Of a stretch of 64,000 bases of DNA, positions 57,236 through 64,000 are shown piece by piece. This DNA is from a virus. The first letter of the stretch is position 1, and every line of letters begins with the position of its first letter. The notes under the pieces are model-generated. The model did no database searches. It saw only the letters and a program-made list of their open reading frames with translations, and was not told the DNA's origin. The DNA is taken from positions 32,110-96,109 of IMG/VR virus record IMGVR_UViG_3300037054_000079; one strand, given 5' to 3'. The position numbers were made by a program, and so were the translations under genes.

Positions 57236-57696
57236 TCTTCCTCAAGATCGAGGTCCCATCCGATAACACACTTCCATTCGTCAAGATGTAACGAGAGCGT
57301 ACCCACGAGCATGTTCAAGGCCGGGCGATAGAACGTGTAGTTGCCCTGCGTGTAGCTCGATCCGCTGACTTCGGGACGCCCCGGCGAGCCGGGGCTGCCG
57401 GTGAGATAACAGAGTTCGGCGGCGCAATGGACCGTCACGAGCATGCCGGGCCACAGATTGTCAAGCGGCGGCGTCGTGTTATCGGAACACGAGATTTTCG
57501 AACTGTACTTGCGGAATATCGGGTTCGAGATGTCCTTGAGGACGCCGTTGATTGTGCGTTCCTGTTGCTTGGCGTCATTTATCACGGCGAGCGTTTGCGT
57601 CAAGCCCCGCGCCTGCCACAGCATCGTACCGAGACCGCTGATCTGCAAGAGCGTGTCATTGTATATTGAAACCGGGACGATTGTCTCGAAGCTCAT
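57232..57696 (-). CDS. Tail-module hypothetical protein
   Basis: 154 residues starting MSFETIVPVSIYNDTLLQIS. Beta-rich with three cysteines and an acidic end (WDLDLEEE). Its position after the tape measure suggests a distal tail part. No family is recognised. Confidence 0.5.
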   Translation of the reverse strand: MSFETIVPVSIYNDTLLQISGLGTMLWQARGLTQTLAVINDAKQQERTINGVLKDISNPIFRKYSSKISCSDNTTPPLDNLWPGMLVTVHCAAELCYLTGSPGSPGRPEVSGSSYTQGNYTFYRPALNMLVGTLSLHLDEWKCVIGWDLDLEEE

Positions 57697-57705
57697 GGTG
57701 TGTCC

Positions 57706-57924
57706 TTATCTGACTTTGCGTCCGCCGGGCGGTACGGTGCCGCGACCGACACCCTCGCGCGGGTCGTTACCGCCGCCAGTCGTCAGCCCTTTGATCGGCT
57801 TCTTGGTCGTGAACGGGACGCCTGCGCGGATCGAGGCGGCTCCGGCGTCGCGCAGATCGGTGCGCATTGTCGAGCGCCCGCCGATGATGGCCGGGCAGGG
57901 GAGATCGGACCGTTTGCTTTCCAT
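57706..57924 (-). CDS. Small tail-module protein
   Basis: 72 residues from the ATG behind AGGAGCACTCC. Gly/Arg/Pro-rich and basic. An upstream in-frame ATG (58044) would add 40 residues overlapping the tape measure end; the ribosome site favours 57924. Confidence 0.45.
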   Translation of the reverse strand: MESKRSDLPCPAIIGGRSTMRTDLRDAGAASIRAGVPFTTKKPIKGLTTGGGNDPREGVGRGTVPPGGRKVR

Positions 57925-58031
57925 TGGAGTGCTCCTAAGTGGCGCGAAGCGCGGGAGGGGTGTGTTACGGTCGGCGCTTTCGACCGCGAAGCCGGTGGAG
58001 CGTGAAAGATTGGCTATGACTGTCTCGCGCA

Positions 58032-60506
58032 TTATCTCACCCATGAGGGCTTACGCCCGGCGGAAGAAGATTGCTGACTGATCGCATAACTCGTGAGCTT
58101 CTCCGCCACGTCCTGCGGTGCGTGTAAGCCGTCGAAGTGATGGCCGTCAATGCTCAAGTTCAAAACTGATCCGGCCTTTTGTGCCCCGCTCGCTGCCGGT
58201 CGTCCAACTCCGGCGAGCACCGGGCCGCCCATGGCGAAGCCGGGGAACTGCATATTGTTTAGTCTGTCGAACACATCCGAACCGTAAGCGCGCACAGCGG
58301 CGGCGCGCATGACGAACTCACCGTTCGAGAGTCGCGCTAAGATGCTGTCGCTTGTGCCACTGCCGGGTCCACGAATAGCACCGCCGTCAGCGTTACCGCT
58401 AACGGGAGCGGAGGCGGGCGATTGCGGTTGCGATTTCGATTGCGGTTCACTCCCGGCGGCGTCTATGATCCTTTTTAATGCGGCGGCGGCTGCCTGAGCC
58501 TGTTCTGAGAGTGCCGAAAGCGGCGCGATGGTCGCCTTGGCTTTTTCGCCAAGGTCGGAAACGGCGGCTGTCGCTGGTGCTTCCGGTGCTGACACTTTCG
58601 GTGCTGGCGCTCCCGATGTCGGCGCTGGCGCTCCCGACGCTGGCGCTCCCGACGCTGGCGCTGGCGCTGCGCCGTCCCGGAGCTTTTGCCAGTCAATCCC
58701 GTCAAGGACACTCATATGATCCCTGAATTGGCTTAATGATCCAGCGGCTCCGATGGCTTGCTCTTTGAGGTCCCCGAGCGGCTTGCTGTCCTCGGGCTTA
58801 ACCACCGGAGGCGCGTTGCCATCGACGTTCTGCCGTCGCTGCGCAGCCAACTCATGTAGCAGATTGGTGAAAAAACCCGCCGCTCCGCCAGTGCCGCCGG
58901 GGATGACATCTTTCTTATCTGCAACTACTTTCAGAACATCGGACCGAGCTTCCGCCCCTAAACTGGCGACCTTCGACACAATATCTGTGAGCTTCTGCAA
59001 CTCCGCGCCCTGTTGGATAAAGGCTGGATTTTTCTCTCCCTCTGAGGTTACTTTTTTAATGTCCAGATTTTCGAGGGCTTTCACAATCTCCGCGCTGCCC
59101 TGTCCTTGACGCCCGCCACCCCTTTGCGCGATCATGGCGTTCTTATCGGCTTCGGTCAATCCGCTCCGTGGATTTTGAAACAGCTTGGCCAGTTCGGCCA
59201 TGAAATCTTCCGGCGCAAATTTGCGACCTTCATCCCGCGCGCGCTGCTGAGCCTGCTCTTGAACGGCCTGATTTTTGTTCCGGGTTGATATATCGTCGAG
59301 ATGCCCGGCAAGCGGACCTTCACCACGCATACCCCCTTGTATGAGTCGGGGGTCTTTCAGCATCGTTTCGTATTGTTTTTCGGCAGCCTCTTTCACGTGC
59401 GTCAGCGCCATAGCAAGCGCGTTGGCAGCACGCGCCGGAGCAGTGAGGCTTTCGGCGAGGTCCTTGGTCTGTTTTTGAAGTGCTTGGTCGTAGTGAAGTT
59501 GTGCTTTCTCGACCGGAGAAACCGCTGTTTGATCCTTCGTCTGTTTCAACATCGAGTCGGAAAGAGACTGAATGCTTTTTGCAAGCGACTGCTGCGCTTG
59601 TTCCTGTTTCAAGGCTAAGTCGCGTGGGGCAGTCTCTTGTTTATAATCCGCGTTCTTTGACGCAAGCTCCGCCGAGTACACACTCTGTTGCGCGCGACGG
59701 ATTTGCAGTTGTTTATTCGCCTCTTTATTCGGCGTGCCGCTTTGCAAATCCTGTAGCCGCTGTTGTGCTTCCTCGACACCGAGGCTCGCTGACGTAGCGC
59801 CGAGATCGGCAGCGGCAACCGAGGTATCGCGCATCGCGTCGGCTAGAGCATTGACGGATGCTTGGACACTTAGCGCGGCGGAGCCAACAGAAAGCATATC
59901 ATTGGAGGCTGTCGATGCCGCGTCCGCAGCGGCAAACTGCAAAGTATGATAGGCGTCGGCGACCGATATAATATCTTCGCGAACTTTGAGTGCTTGATCT
60001 TGCGCAACCTCTGCGTTTTTGGCCTGTGCATCTTGGACCTCAAGATTAGCCGATACAACACCTTCGGCGGCTGACTCTTGCACAGCCCCGGAAGTACGCA
60101 TTATCCGATTAACTTCGGAGACCGAGTTGGCTACGCTAGTTGTCATACGCTGGACGGCGCGTTCCACCTGTTGCGGACCGACTCCAAACTTTGCGAAGGC
60201 TGCTTCCAGTCCTTGCATACCCGCTATATTAGTGCCGAAGGACTCTCCGAGGTCTTCCAACTTGACTCCGGTCTCAGCCGTTTTCTCCGCGAGTGTCGCT
60301 AACGCGACGCCCATAGCTGTAAGAGCGATGACTATACCGGCGGCCCCCTTGCCAAACAGCGCAAGGCCGCTTGATCCGCTTTCCGCAGCTGTGGCTATTG
60401 ACTCGAACGCACTCTCGGCCTCGTGCGCCATCGTGACAAAGGTCGCGCCGACATCACCGACGCCTTCGACGGATATGTGTTGAACAATGTCTTCAAGATC
60501 AGCCAT
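58032..60506 (-). CDS. Tail tape measure protein
   Basis: 824 residues. Long helical and coiled-coil regions, a hydrophobic stretch near residue 55-75 (AAGIVIALTAMGVALATLAE), an Ala/Pro/Gly/Ser low-complexity segment at about 630-665, and the C-terminal SDSILARLSNGEFVMRAAAV, the common tape measure ending. It sets tail length; about 0.15 nm per residue gives a tail near 120 nm. Placed after the chaperone genes as usual. Confidence 0.85.
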   Translation of the reverse strand: MADLEDIVQHISVEGVGDVGATFVTMAHEAESAFESIATAAESGSSGLALFGKGAAGIVIALTAMGVALATLAEKTAETGVKLEDLGESFGTNIAGMQGLEAAFAKFGVGPQQVERAVQRMTTSVANSVSEVNRIMRTSGAVQESAAEGVVSANLEVQDAQAKNAEVAQDQALKVREDIISVADAYHTLQFAAADAASTASNDMLSVGSAALSVQASVNALADAMRDTSVAAADLGATSASLGVEEAQQRLQDLQSGTPNKEANKQLQIRRAQQSVYSAELASKNADYKQETAPRDLALKQEQAQQSLAKSIQSLSDSMLKQTKDQTAVSPVEKAQLHYDQALQKQTKDLAESLTAPARAANALAMALTHVKEAAEKQYETMLKDPRLIQGGMRGEGPLAGHLDDISTRNKNQAVQEQAQQRARDEGRKFAPEDFMAELAKLFQNPRSGLTEADKNAMIAQRGGGRQGQGSAEIVKALENLDIKKVTSEGEKNPAFIQQGAELQKLTDIVSKVASLGAEARSDVLKVVADKKDVIPGGTGGAAGFFTNLLHELAAQRRQNVDGNAPPVVKPEDSKPLGDLKEQAIGAAGSLSQFRDHMSVLDGIDWQKLRDGAAPAPASGAPASGAPAPTSGAPAPKVSAPEAPATAAVSDLGEKAKATIAPLSALSEQAQAAAAALKRIIDAAGSEPQSKSQPQSPASAPVSGNADGGAIRGPGSGTSDSILARLSNGEFVMRAAAVRAYGSDVFDRLNNMQFPGFAMGGPVLAGVGRPAASGAQKAGSVLNLSIDGHHFDGLHAPQDVAEKLTSYAISQQSSSAGRKPSWVR

Positions 60507-60508
60507 GG

Positions 60509-61051
60509 TTATTCCCCGCCCCGGAACTCGGAGTCAAAGATTGAGCGAAAGTTGCCCATCACACTCTGCACGATCTCGTTTGTGTGGAAAAGTTTTGGTA
60601 TCGTTACGCTCTCGATGCCAAAATATCGCGGCAGTTTATCGGAGATTGCAAACAAGAGGGGGTGCCCGTACTTGCGCGGGTACTTGGCCGAGAATAGGCC
60701 GCCGTATTCACTCGGGCGGATTTTCTCCGCATCCGTCCCGGTAATTGGTATCCATAAAAGCGGATCGCCGTGAATGACGCCGCCGGTTTCGAACAGGGCG
60801 AGAGCCGGATCGCCGCCAATCAAACTCACTCTCATATTGCCGAGTGATCCGGGTAGCACTTTGACACCGATGTCCGTTGTCCACGCGCCGCCAAAACCTG
60901 CGCTTGTAATGTCGTCTTTGACCTGATCCAAGATCATCGACGCGGCCATATTTGTCGCCGCCGTGATCGCGCGGTCAAAGCGGTCTTTGAGACCCGCTAA
61001 GTTTCGCTGAAACTTTTTGGCGACTCCGGCCCCATCGTAGATAAATCTCAC
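60509..61051 (-). CDS. DUF6441-type tail protein
   Basis: 180 residues from the GTG that overlaps the chaperone stop (GTGA). RFDRAITAATNMAASMILDQ, VKVLPGSLGNMRVSLIGGDP and PRKYGHPLLFAISDK match a family of alphaproteobacterial phage tail proteins. Located between chaperone and tape measure. Exact role unknown, probably tail assembly. Confidence 0.65.
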   Translation of the reverse strand: MRFIYDGAGVAKKFQRNLAGLKDRFDRAITAATNMAASMILDQVKDDITSAGFGGAWTTDIGVKVLPGSLGNMRVSLIGGDPALALFETGGVIHGDPLLWIPITGTDAEKIRPSEYGGLFSAKYPRKYGHPLLFAISDKLPRYFGIESVTIPKLFHTNEIVQSVMGNFRSIFDSEFRGGE

Positions 61052-61200
61052 TGGTCTCTCTCCCACATCTCAAGCTGTTGCTTGATCGCTTTACCGTCGC
61101 CGCTCGCGCTGAGCGAACCAATCGCGAGTTGACCGTGTAGATCACGTTCTTGTCGTCGAGCAGCGAGAAACGTGTAGGCCGCAATCTGGCGAGGGGTCAG
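61048..61200 (-). CDS. Second tail chaperone reading frame (-1)
   Basis: 50 residues: LTPRQIAAYTFLAARRQERD onward to KAIKQQLEMWERDQ, like the small C-terminal part of tail assembly chaperones. Its first codon is CTG overlapping the stop of the preceding gene (CTGA). The frame is -1 to it, and GGAAAC l directly precedes the stop, so a -1 frameshift making a fusion is the likely expression route. No other start fits. Confidence 0.6.
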   Translation of the reverse strand: MTPRQIAAYTFLAARRQERDLHGQLAIGSLSASGDGKAIKQQLEMWERDQ

Positions 61201-61673
61201 TTTCCAGACGGCAGCGGTGTCGTGTCCAGCGGCAATGAGGGACTCAATGGCGGCTGCGAGTTCGTAGCCATCGCCCTTCCAAAGTTGACGGATGCGGCTA
61301 CGCTGGCGAGACCCGCGATCCGTTCCACGAAAGGGCCGAAGCCATCCTTGAACGTCAGCCGCATGACCGCTTCCAAGATATCGAGTTGAGTACCTACTGC
61401 TAGTTTAGCGGCGATCTGCTCTGTCGGTTCGTCTCTCGGTTTTCCGGTCGCACTTGCGATCATCGCCTGTAGCAACTTGGGGGCCGCCGCGAGCATCTCA
61501 TTCATATTGACAGCGCCGGGAGCCAGCCATTTTCCAGCTTCCGGAAATCGTTGCAGAAGATCAATCAAGCTATCAACTGATAGCCCGTACACGTCGAGCA
61601 TTTGATCGCCGACTGGCACTCGCTCATGCGGAGCGCCTATGTCGGTCAGGCTTAGTCCCTGTTCTTGAGCCAT
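61197..61673 (-). CDS. Tail assembly chaperone (pre-tape-measure protein)
   Basis: 158 residues. LSVDSLIDLLQRFPEAGKWL and AAKLAVGTQLDILEAVMRLT, FKDGFGPFVERIAGL form a helical chaperone of the gpG type; a Pro/Ser-rich end leads to the stop. Together with the -1 frame it corresponds to the gpG/gpGT pair found between tail tube and tape measure in siphoviruses. Confidence 0.68.
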   Translation of the reverse strand: MAQEQGLSLTDIGAPHERVPVGDQMLDVYGLSVDSLIDLLQRFPEAGKWLAPGAVNMNEMLAAAPKLLQAMIASATGKPRDEPTEQIAAKLAVGTQLDILEAVMRLTFKDGFGPFVERIAGLASVAASVNFGRAMATNSQPPLSPSLPLDTTPLPSGN

Positions 61674-61719
61674 GGGGGGAGTCTTCCTTGTGTGAGAGAG
61701 GGGAGGTTATACGCAATTC

Positions 61720-61744
61720 GCCGGGTGAGTTATACTCACCCGGC
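61720..61744. terminator. Hairpin between tail genes
   Basis: GCCGGGTGAGT-TAT-ACTCACCCGGC, eleven perfect pairs, no T-run on the minus strand. It could lower expression of the downstream chaperone relative to the tail tube, or protect an mRNA end. Confidence 0.55.
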
Positions 61745-61760
61745 CATCGCCGTATTGATG

Positions 61761-61807
61761 TTGCGCGAACGCGAACTTAGTTGCGCGAACGCGAACTTAG
61801 TTGCGCG
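61761..61807. repeat. Tandem 20-bp repeat at a gene end
   Basis: TTGCGCGAACGCGAACTTAG occurs twice in tandem (61761-61780, 61781-61800), plus a partial third copy that holds the last codons of the gene ending at 61797. On the minus strand each copy repeats the stop region (CGCAACTAA). Confidence 0.7.
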
Positions 61808-62231
61808 TGGGGCGCAGCGCGATAGGCAATTTCGAGGGATTGATGCCGACACGAGCCGCCGCCCGCGCGAGTTGATCCGTTTGCGACTGTGCAGCCGGGG
61901 CCGACTTAGCAGCCGGATCGGGGGCCGGGGGCGTCGCCGGGGCTGCCTTAGCAGCCGGGGGCGTCGCCGGGGCCGCCTTAACTGCCGGAGCGGCCTGTAC
62001 GGATGCCTGAGCGGGAACATAGGGAGCTTTGACCGGGGGCGGAGCCGCCTTTTGTTCATCGGAGGCTTGCACAGGCTTTTGGGCTTGAAGGAAGCCGGGC
62101 AGGCCGGTCGCGCCTTGCGCTACTTCGTTCTTGAGTTCGATGATCCGCCCGGCGAGGACCGCGACTTCGGTCGGGTCTGTCTCGGCATCCAGCTTGGCTT
62201 CGACGGCGGAGAGTTCGGTTTGAAGGTCCAT
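61797..62231 (-). CDS. Coiled-coil protein with Ala/Pro linker
   Basis: 144 residues behind GGACACTCC. Residues 1-40 are a heptad-type helix (LQTELSAVEAKLDAETD); the middle is a repeated KAAPATPPA low-complexity stretch; the end is a short basic helix. It lies between tail tube and chaperone genes. The role is unknown. Confidence 0.55.
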   Translation of the reverse strand: MDLQTELSAVEAKLDAETDPTEVAVLAGRIIELKNEVAQGATGLPGFLQAQKPVQASDEQKAAPPPVKAPYVPAQASVQAAPAVKAAPATPPAAKAAPATPPAPDPAAKSAPAAQSQTDQLARAAARVGINPSKLPIALRPTRN

Positions 62232-62260
62232 TGGAGTGTCCTCTCAGAATAAGAGTTCGA

Positions 62261-62506
62261 TCAGGCCGCCGGAGGCGCGAGCGCCCCGAGGGCTTGCTGA
62301 GCCGCCGCGAGTTGAACACCGGCAGCCGTCAATTGCTTCTCTTTGTTCGCCTTCATGTCGGCGATGGCGGCAGCGTGCGCGTCGTTGATCGGTTTGATGG
62401 CGGCGATCTGCGCCAACTGTTGTGTGGCTCGTCCGACTCGCGCGGTCAGATCGCGGATTTCGATGGTAAGACGAGCACCAAGAACGGCGGGGTTGACATC
62501 AGTCAT
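62261..62506 (-). CDS. Small helical protein
   Basis: 81 residues, almost entirely helix-forming and Ala-rich (RLTIEIRDLTARVGRATQQL, EKQLTAAGVQLAAAQQALGA). Likely a coiled coil. Companion of the gene at 61797-62231. Confidence 0.55.
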   Translation of the reverse strand: MTDVNPAVLGARLTIEIRDLTARVGRATQQLAQIAAIKPINDAHAAAIADMKANKEKQLTAAGVQLAAAQQALGALAPPAA

Positions 62507-62544
62507 GGGGGGATTTTCTCCGAAAAGGGGTTAGATCAGGCTGT

Positions 62545-62574
62545 GACCTGATAGCCCTTTCGAGCTATCAGGTC
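62545..62574 (-). terminator. Terminator-like hairpin after the tail tube gene
   Basis: GACCTGATAGC-CCTTTCGA-GCTATCAGGTC, eleven perfect pairs, with outer GGCT/AGCC pairing. No strong T-run. Probably an attenuator that sets the high tail tube level apart from downstream genes. Confidence 0.55.
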
Positions 62575-62583
62575 AAGCCCTGA

Positions 62584-63150
62584 TTAGTACGGCTTCGGTG
62601 AGTTCGGCAGCGACGCTTGCGCAGTACCGAAAGTCGCGAGTTGCTGGTCGTACAGCACGTCGCCTTCGAGGTCGATGGTGCCCCACGTGTTGCCGATCAG
62701 GCTGAGAGCCTTGTTCGGCGAGAGCTTCACGAGCGGGAAGTTGACGGTCCAGATCGGGCCGATGTCGTTGGTGCCGACGAACTGGACCGCTCCGTAGATG
62801 ACCGGATTGGCGAACACGTCGATCACATCCGGCGACGGCGATGGGCCGCCCGAAGGCAGACCGAGCAGCGCGAACCCAAGGTTGCGCGCCGTAAATTCCT
62901 CAAGAACCATCGTGAGGGAGCCGGAGATTTCGGTGACAGCGGTGAAGTCCTTGACCTTGACGCCGGTCCGCGAACTGTAGTGATCGAGTTGCGTGACTTT
63001 CGCCATGAACTCGAAGGTCGGGCAGTTGCCTGCATCGACGAAAGCGGACTCGCCAAGAAGCTTGATCGAGATCACGCCCTTGCCGATGTAATAGTTGCCG
63101 ATGTTCGGCGAAATCAGTGAGCCTTCGACAAGTTCGTTTCCAAGAGGCAT
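62584..63150 (-). CDS. Major tail tube protein
   Basis: 188 residues. NYYIGKGVISIKLLGESAFV, DAGNCPTFEFMAKVTQLDHY and KDFTAVTEISGSLTMVLEEF match tail tube proteins of siphoviruses; the rest is a beta sandwich. It is followed by a hairpin and the chaperones, the standard order. It builds the tail tube. Confidence 0.78.
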   Translation of the reverse strand: MPLGNELVEGSLISPNIGNYYIGKGVISIKLLGESAFVDAGNCPTFEFMAKVTQLDHYSSRTGVKVKDFTAVTEISGSLTMVLEEFTARNLGFALLGLPSGGPSPSPDVIDVFANPVIYGAVQFVGTNDIGPIWTVNFPLVKLSPNKALSLIGNTWGTIDLEGDVLYDQQLATFGTAQASLPNSPKPY

Positions 63151-63167
63151 GGTCGGTCTCCCTCAGT

Positions 63168-63659
63168 TTAGATCAATTCGCCGGGTACAAGAGGATAGAT
63201 GAAAGTAATCGACGCCCCAAGCTGCCCCTGCATCGTTCGGTTGCGCGCTAGATCGGTCACGCACCCGTCATAAGATATCTGCCCGTTGTTCCCAACTATG
63301 GCCTGCAAGGTCTTGTCGTTGAGAATTGTCCCCAAGATTGCCAACCTTGCCATGTTCAAATCTTCGCCGACATTCACGTTGTTCGGTTTCCGAACATCGA
63401 GCACCACGTAAATCTCCGGCGTCATTCGCATCAGCTTCGCGCCCGGCGGTCCGCCTCGTCCCGGTGGCGCTTGAATGCCACGCGGGTCGGACACTTCATC
63501 GGCATCGAGTAGGATGATGCCGGGGACCAATTCCTTTGGAAGCTCGTTGCGATTATGCACAAAGTTCTTCGCCGGAATAGTCCCATCCGAGAGCGTGATC
63601 GTCAAACCGTTGAGCAGGGTATGTACCTGCGCAAGAATATCTGTCCTTCGATCCCGCAT
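63168..63659 (-). CDS. Tail terminator or neck protein candidate
   Basis: 163 residues. RRTDILAQVHTLLNGLTITL at the start, ELVPGIILLDADEVSD and PEIYVVLDVRKPNNVNVGED are the alternating strands of tail-terminator-like (gpU-type) proteins, which sit just before the tail tube gene. Assignment by position and fold guess. Confidence 0.55.
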   Translation of the reverse strand: MRDRRTDILAQVHTLLNGLTITLSDGTIPAKNFVHNRNELPKELVPGIILLDADEVSDPRGIQAPPGRGGPPGAKLMRMTPEIYVVLDVRKPNNVNVGEDLNMARLAILGTILNDKTLQAIVGNNGQISYDGCVTDLARNRTMQGQLGASITFIYPLVPGELI

Positions 63660-63660
63660 C

Positions 63661-64000
63661 TTAGCGCCTCACGGTGAACTCGTACAAAACGGTTATCCCC
63701 GCTGGCGCGTATTTCTTAACGGGGCACGTAAACGGTAGTACCTCGTTTTCGACGGGGACGGGCGCGGGGGGCTGCACGAACGTCACCAACTGATCTCGTT
63801 CATTATCAGGCGGCTCGCCATCGAGTCCGACTGCCGACATTATGACCTTGCGGTCGGTAGGGTTCGCCAACTGAGACGCGGCATCTTTTGGCATCTCGTC
63901 CACCACAACGACCCAACAATCTCGGTCACTTGGGGCGTCAGTCGTGCGGCGCAACTTCGCAGCCATGCCGAACTTCTTGACAAGACGATCTCCAATATCC
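63661..64000 (-). CDS. Head-tail connector-type protein, cut by window edge
   Basis: At least 112 residues. An ATG lies at 63966, but the frame is open upstream to the window edge and reads DIGDRLVKKFGMAAKLRRT, the typical N-terminal region of a small head-tail joining protein, so the true start is outside. The rest (DCWVVVVDEMPKDAASQLAN) is beta-rich. Confidence 0.55.
   Translation of the reverse strand, partial: DIGDRLVKKFGMAAKLRRTTDAPSDRDCWVVVVDEMPKDAASQLANPTDRKVIMSAVGLDGEPPDNERDQLVTFVQPPAPVPVENEVLPFTCPVKKYAPAGITVLYEFTVRR

Noticed and set aside
57925-58044. N-terminal extension of the small gene at 57706-57924
   Set aside because: A better ribosome binding site lies before 57924 and the extension would overlap the tape measure gene.
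1-64000. Integrated prophage
   Set aside because: No integrase, repressor, attachment repeats or bacterial flanking genes are seen; the window is phage throughout.

Overview
The window is a continuous piece of a tailed double-stranded DNA phage genome. It holds a phage replication module, a lysis cassette and a tail module. It holds no ribosomal RNA, no bacterial housekeeping genes, and no integrase or repressor that I can recognise. Base composition is moderately GC-rich. The family mix (Enc34-type single-strand binding protein, DUF2800 nuclease, DUF932, DUF6441 tail protein, alphaproteobacterial-style tail genes) points to an alphaproteobacterial host, possibly Hyphomicrobiales. The host is inferred, not shown. 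A long tape measure and no recognisable sheath gene suggest a non-contractile long tail. Genes are cut at both edges (a GIY-YIG endonuclease at base 1, a head-tail gene at base 64000), so the genome is larger than the window.

Layout: (1) 1-3.5 kb, a leftward run of small accessory genes ending in a GIY-YIG endonuclease. (2) 3.6-4.7 kb, a non-coding AT-rich region with an iteron-like cluster, a 12-bp inverted repeat and a polypyrimidine tract, separating divergent transcription units; it is a candidate origin or control region. (3) 4.7-36.6 kb, a rightward early region: dozens of very small genes joined by ATGA, GTGA or TTGA stop-start overlaps, plus a prim-pol/helicase, HIRAN protein, proteasome-like hydrolase, Cas4/RecB-like nuclease, ssDNA-binding protein, family A DNA polymerase with an intein, HD phosphohydrolase, SNF2 helicase, DUF932 protein, dATP/dGTP diphosphohydrolase, VRR-NUC-like nuclease and metallophosphoesterase. 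(4) 36.6-42.5 kb, leftward: a lysis cassette (holin candidate, signal-anchor lysozyme, spanin candidates) interrupted by two endonuclease genes. (5) 42.6-48.9 kb, leftward: a sugar cassette with GDP-mannose 4,6-dehydratase, a GDP-fucose-synthase-like reductase and five glycosyltransferase-like or Rossmann proteins, followed by tRNA-Pro(CGG). (6) 49-64 kb, leftward: tail fibre or distal tail proteins, baseplate candidates, tape measure, tail chaperones with a -1 overlap, tail tube and connector genes.

How it fits together: replication is probably phage-driven (primase/helicase, Pol A, SSB, helicase, nucleases, nucleotide-pool enzymes). The phage makes a GDP-6-deoxyhexose and carries transferases that may decorate virion, host surface or another acceptor. 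The genome is unusually loaded with mobile endonucleases (GIY-YIG, LAGLIDADG, several HNH, EndoVII type). Two of these seem to have reshaped neighbouring genes: the polymerase lacks a normal start codon behind one, and the last codons of the DUF932 gene are repeated at the end of another. The most unusual items are the Pro1 intein in the polymerase, the apparent AUU start of the same gene, the structured leader of the HIRAN gene and the sugar cassette.
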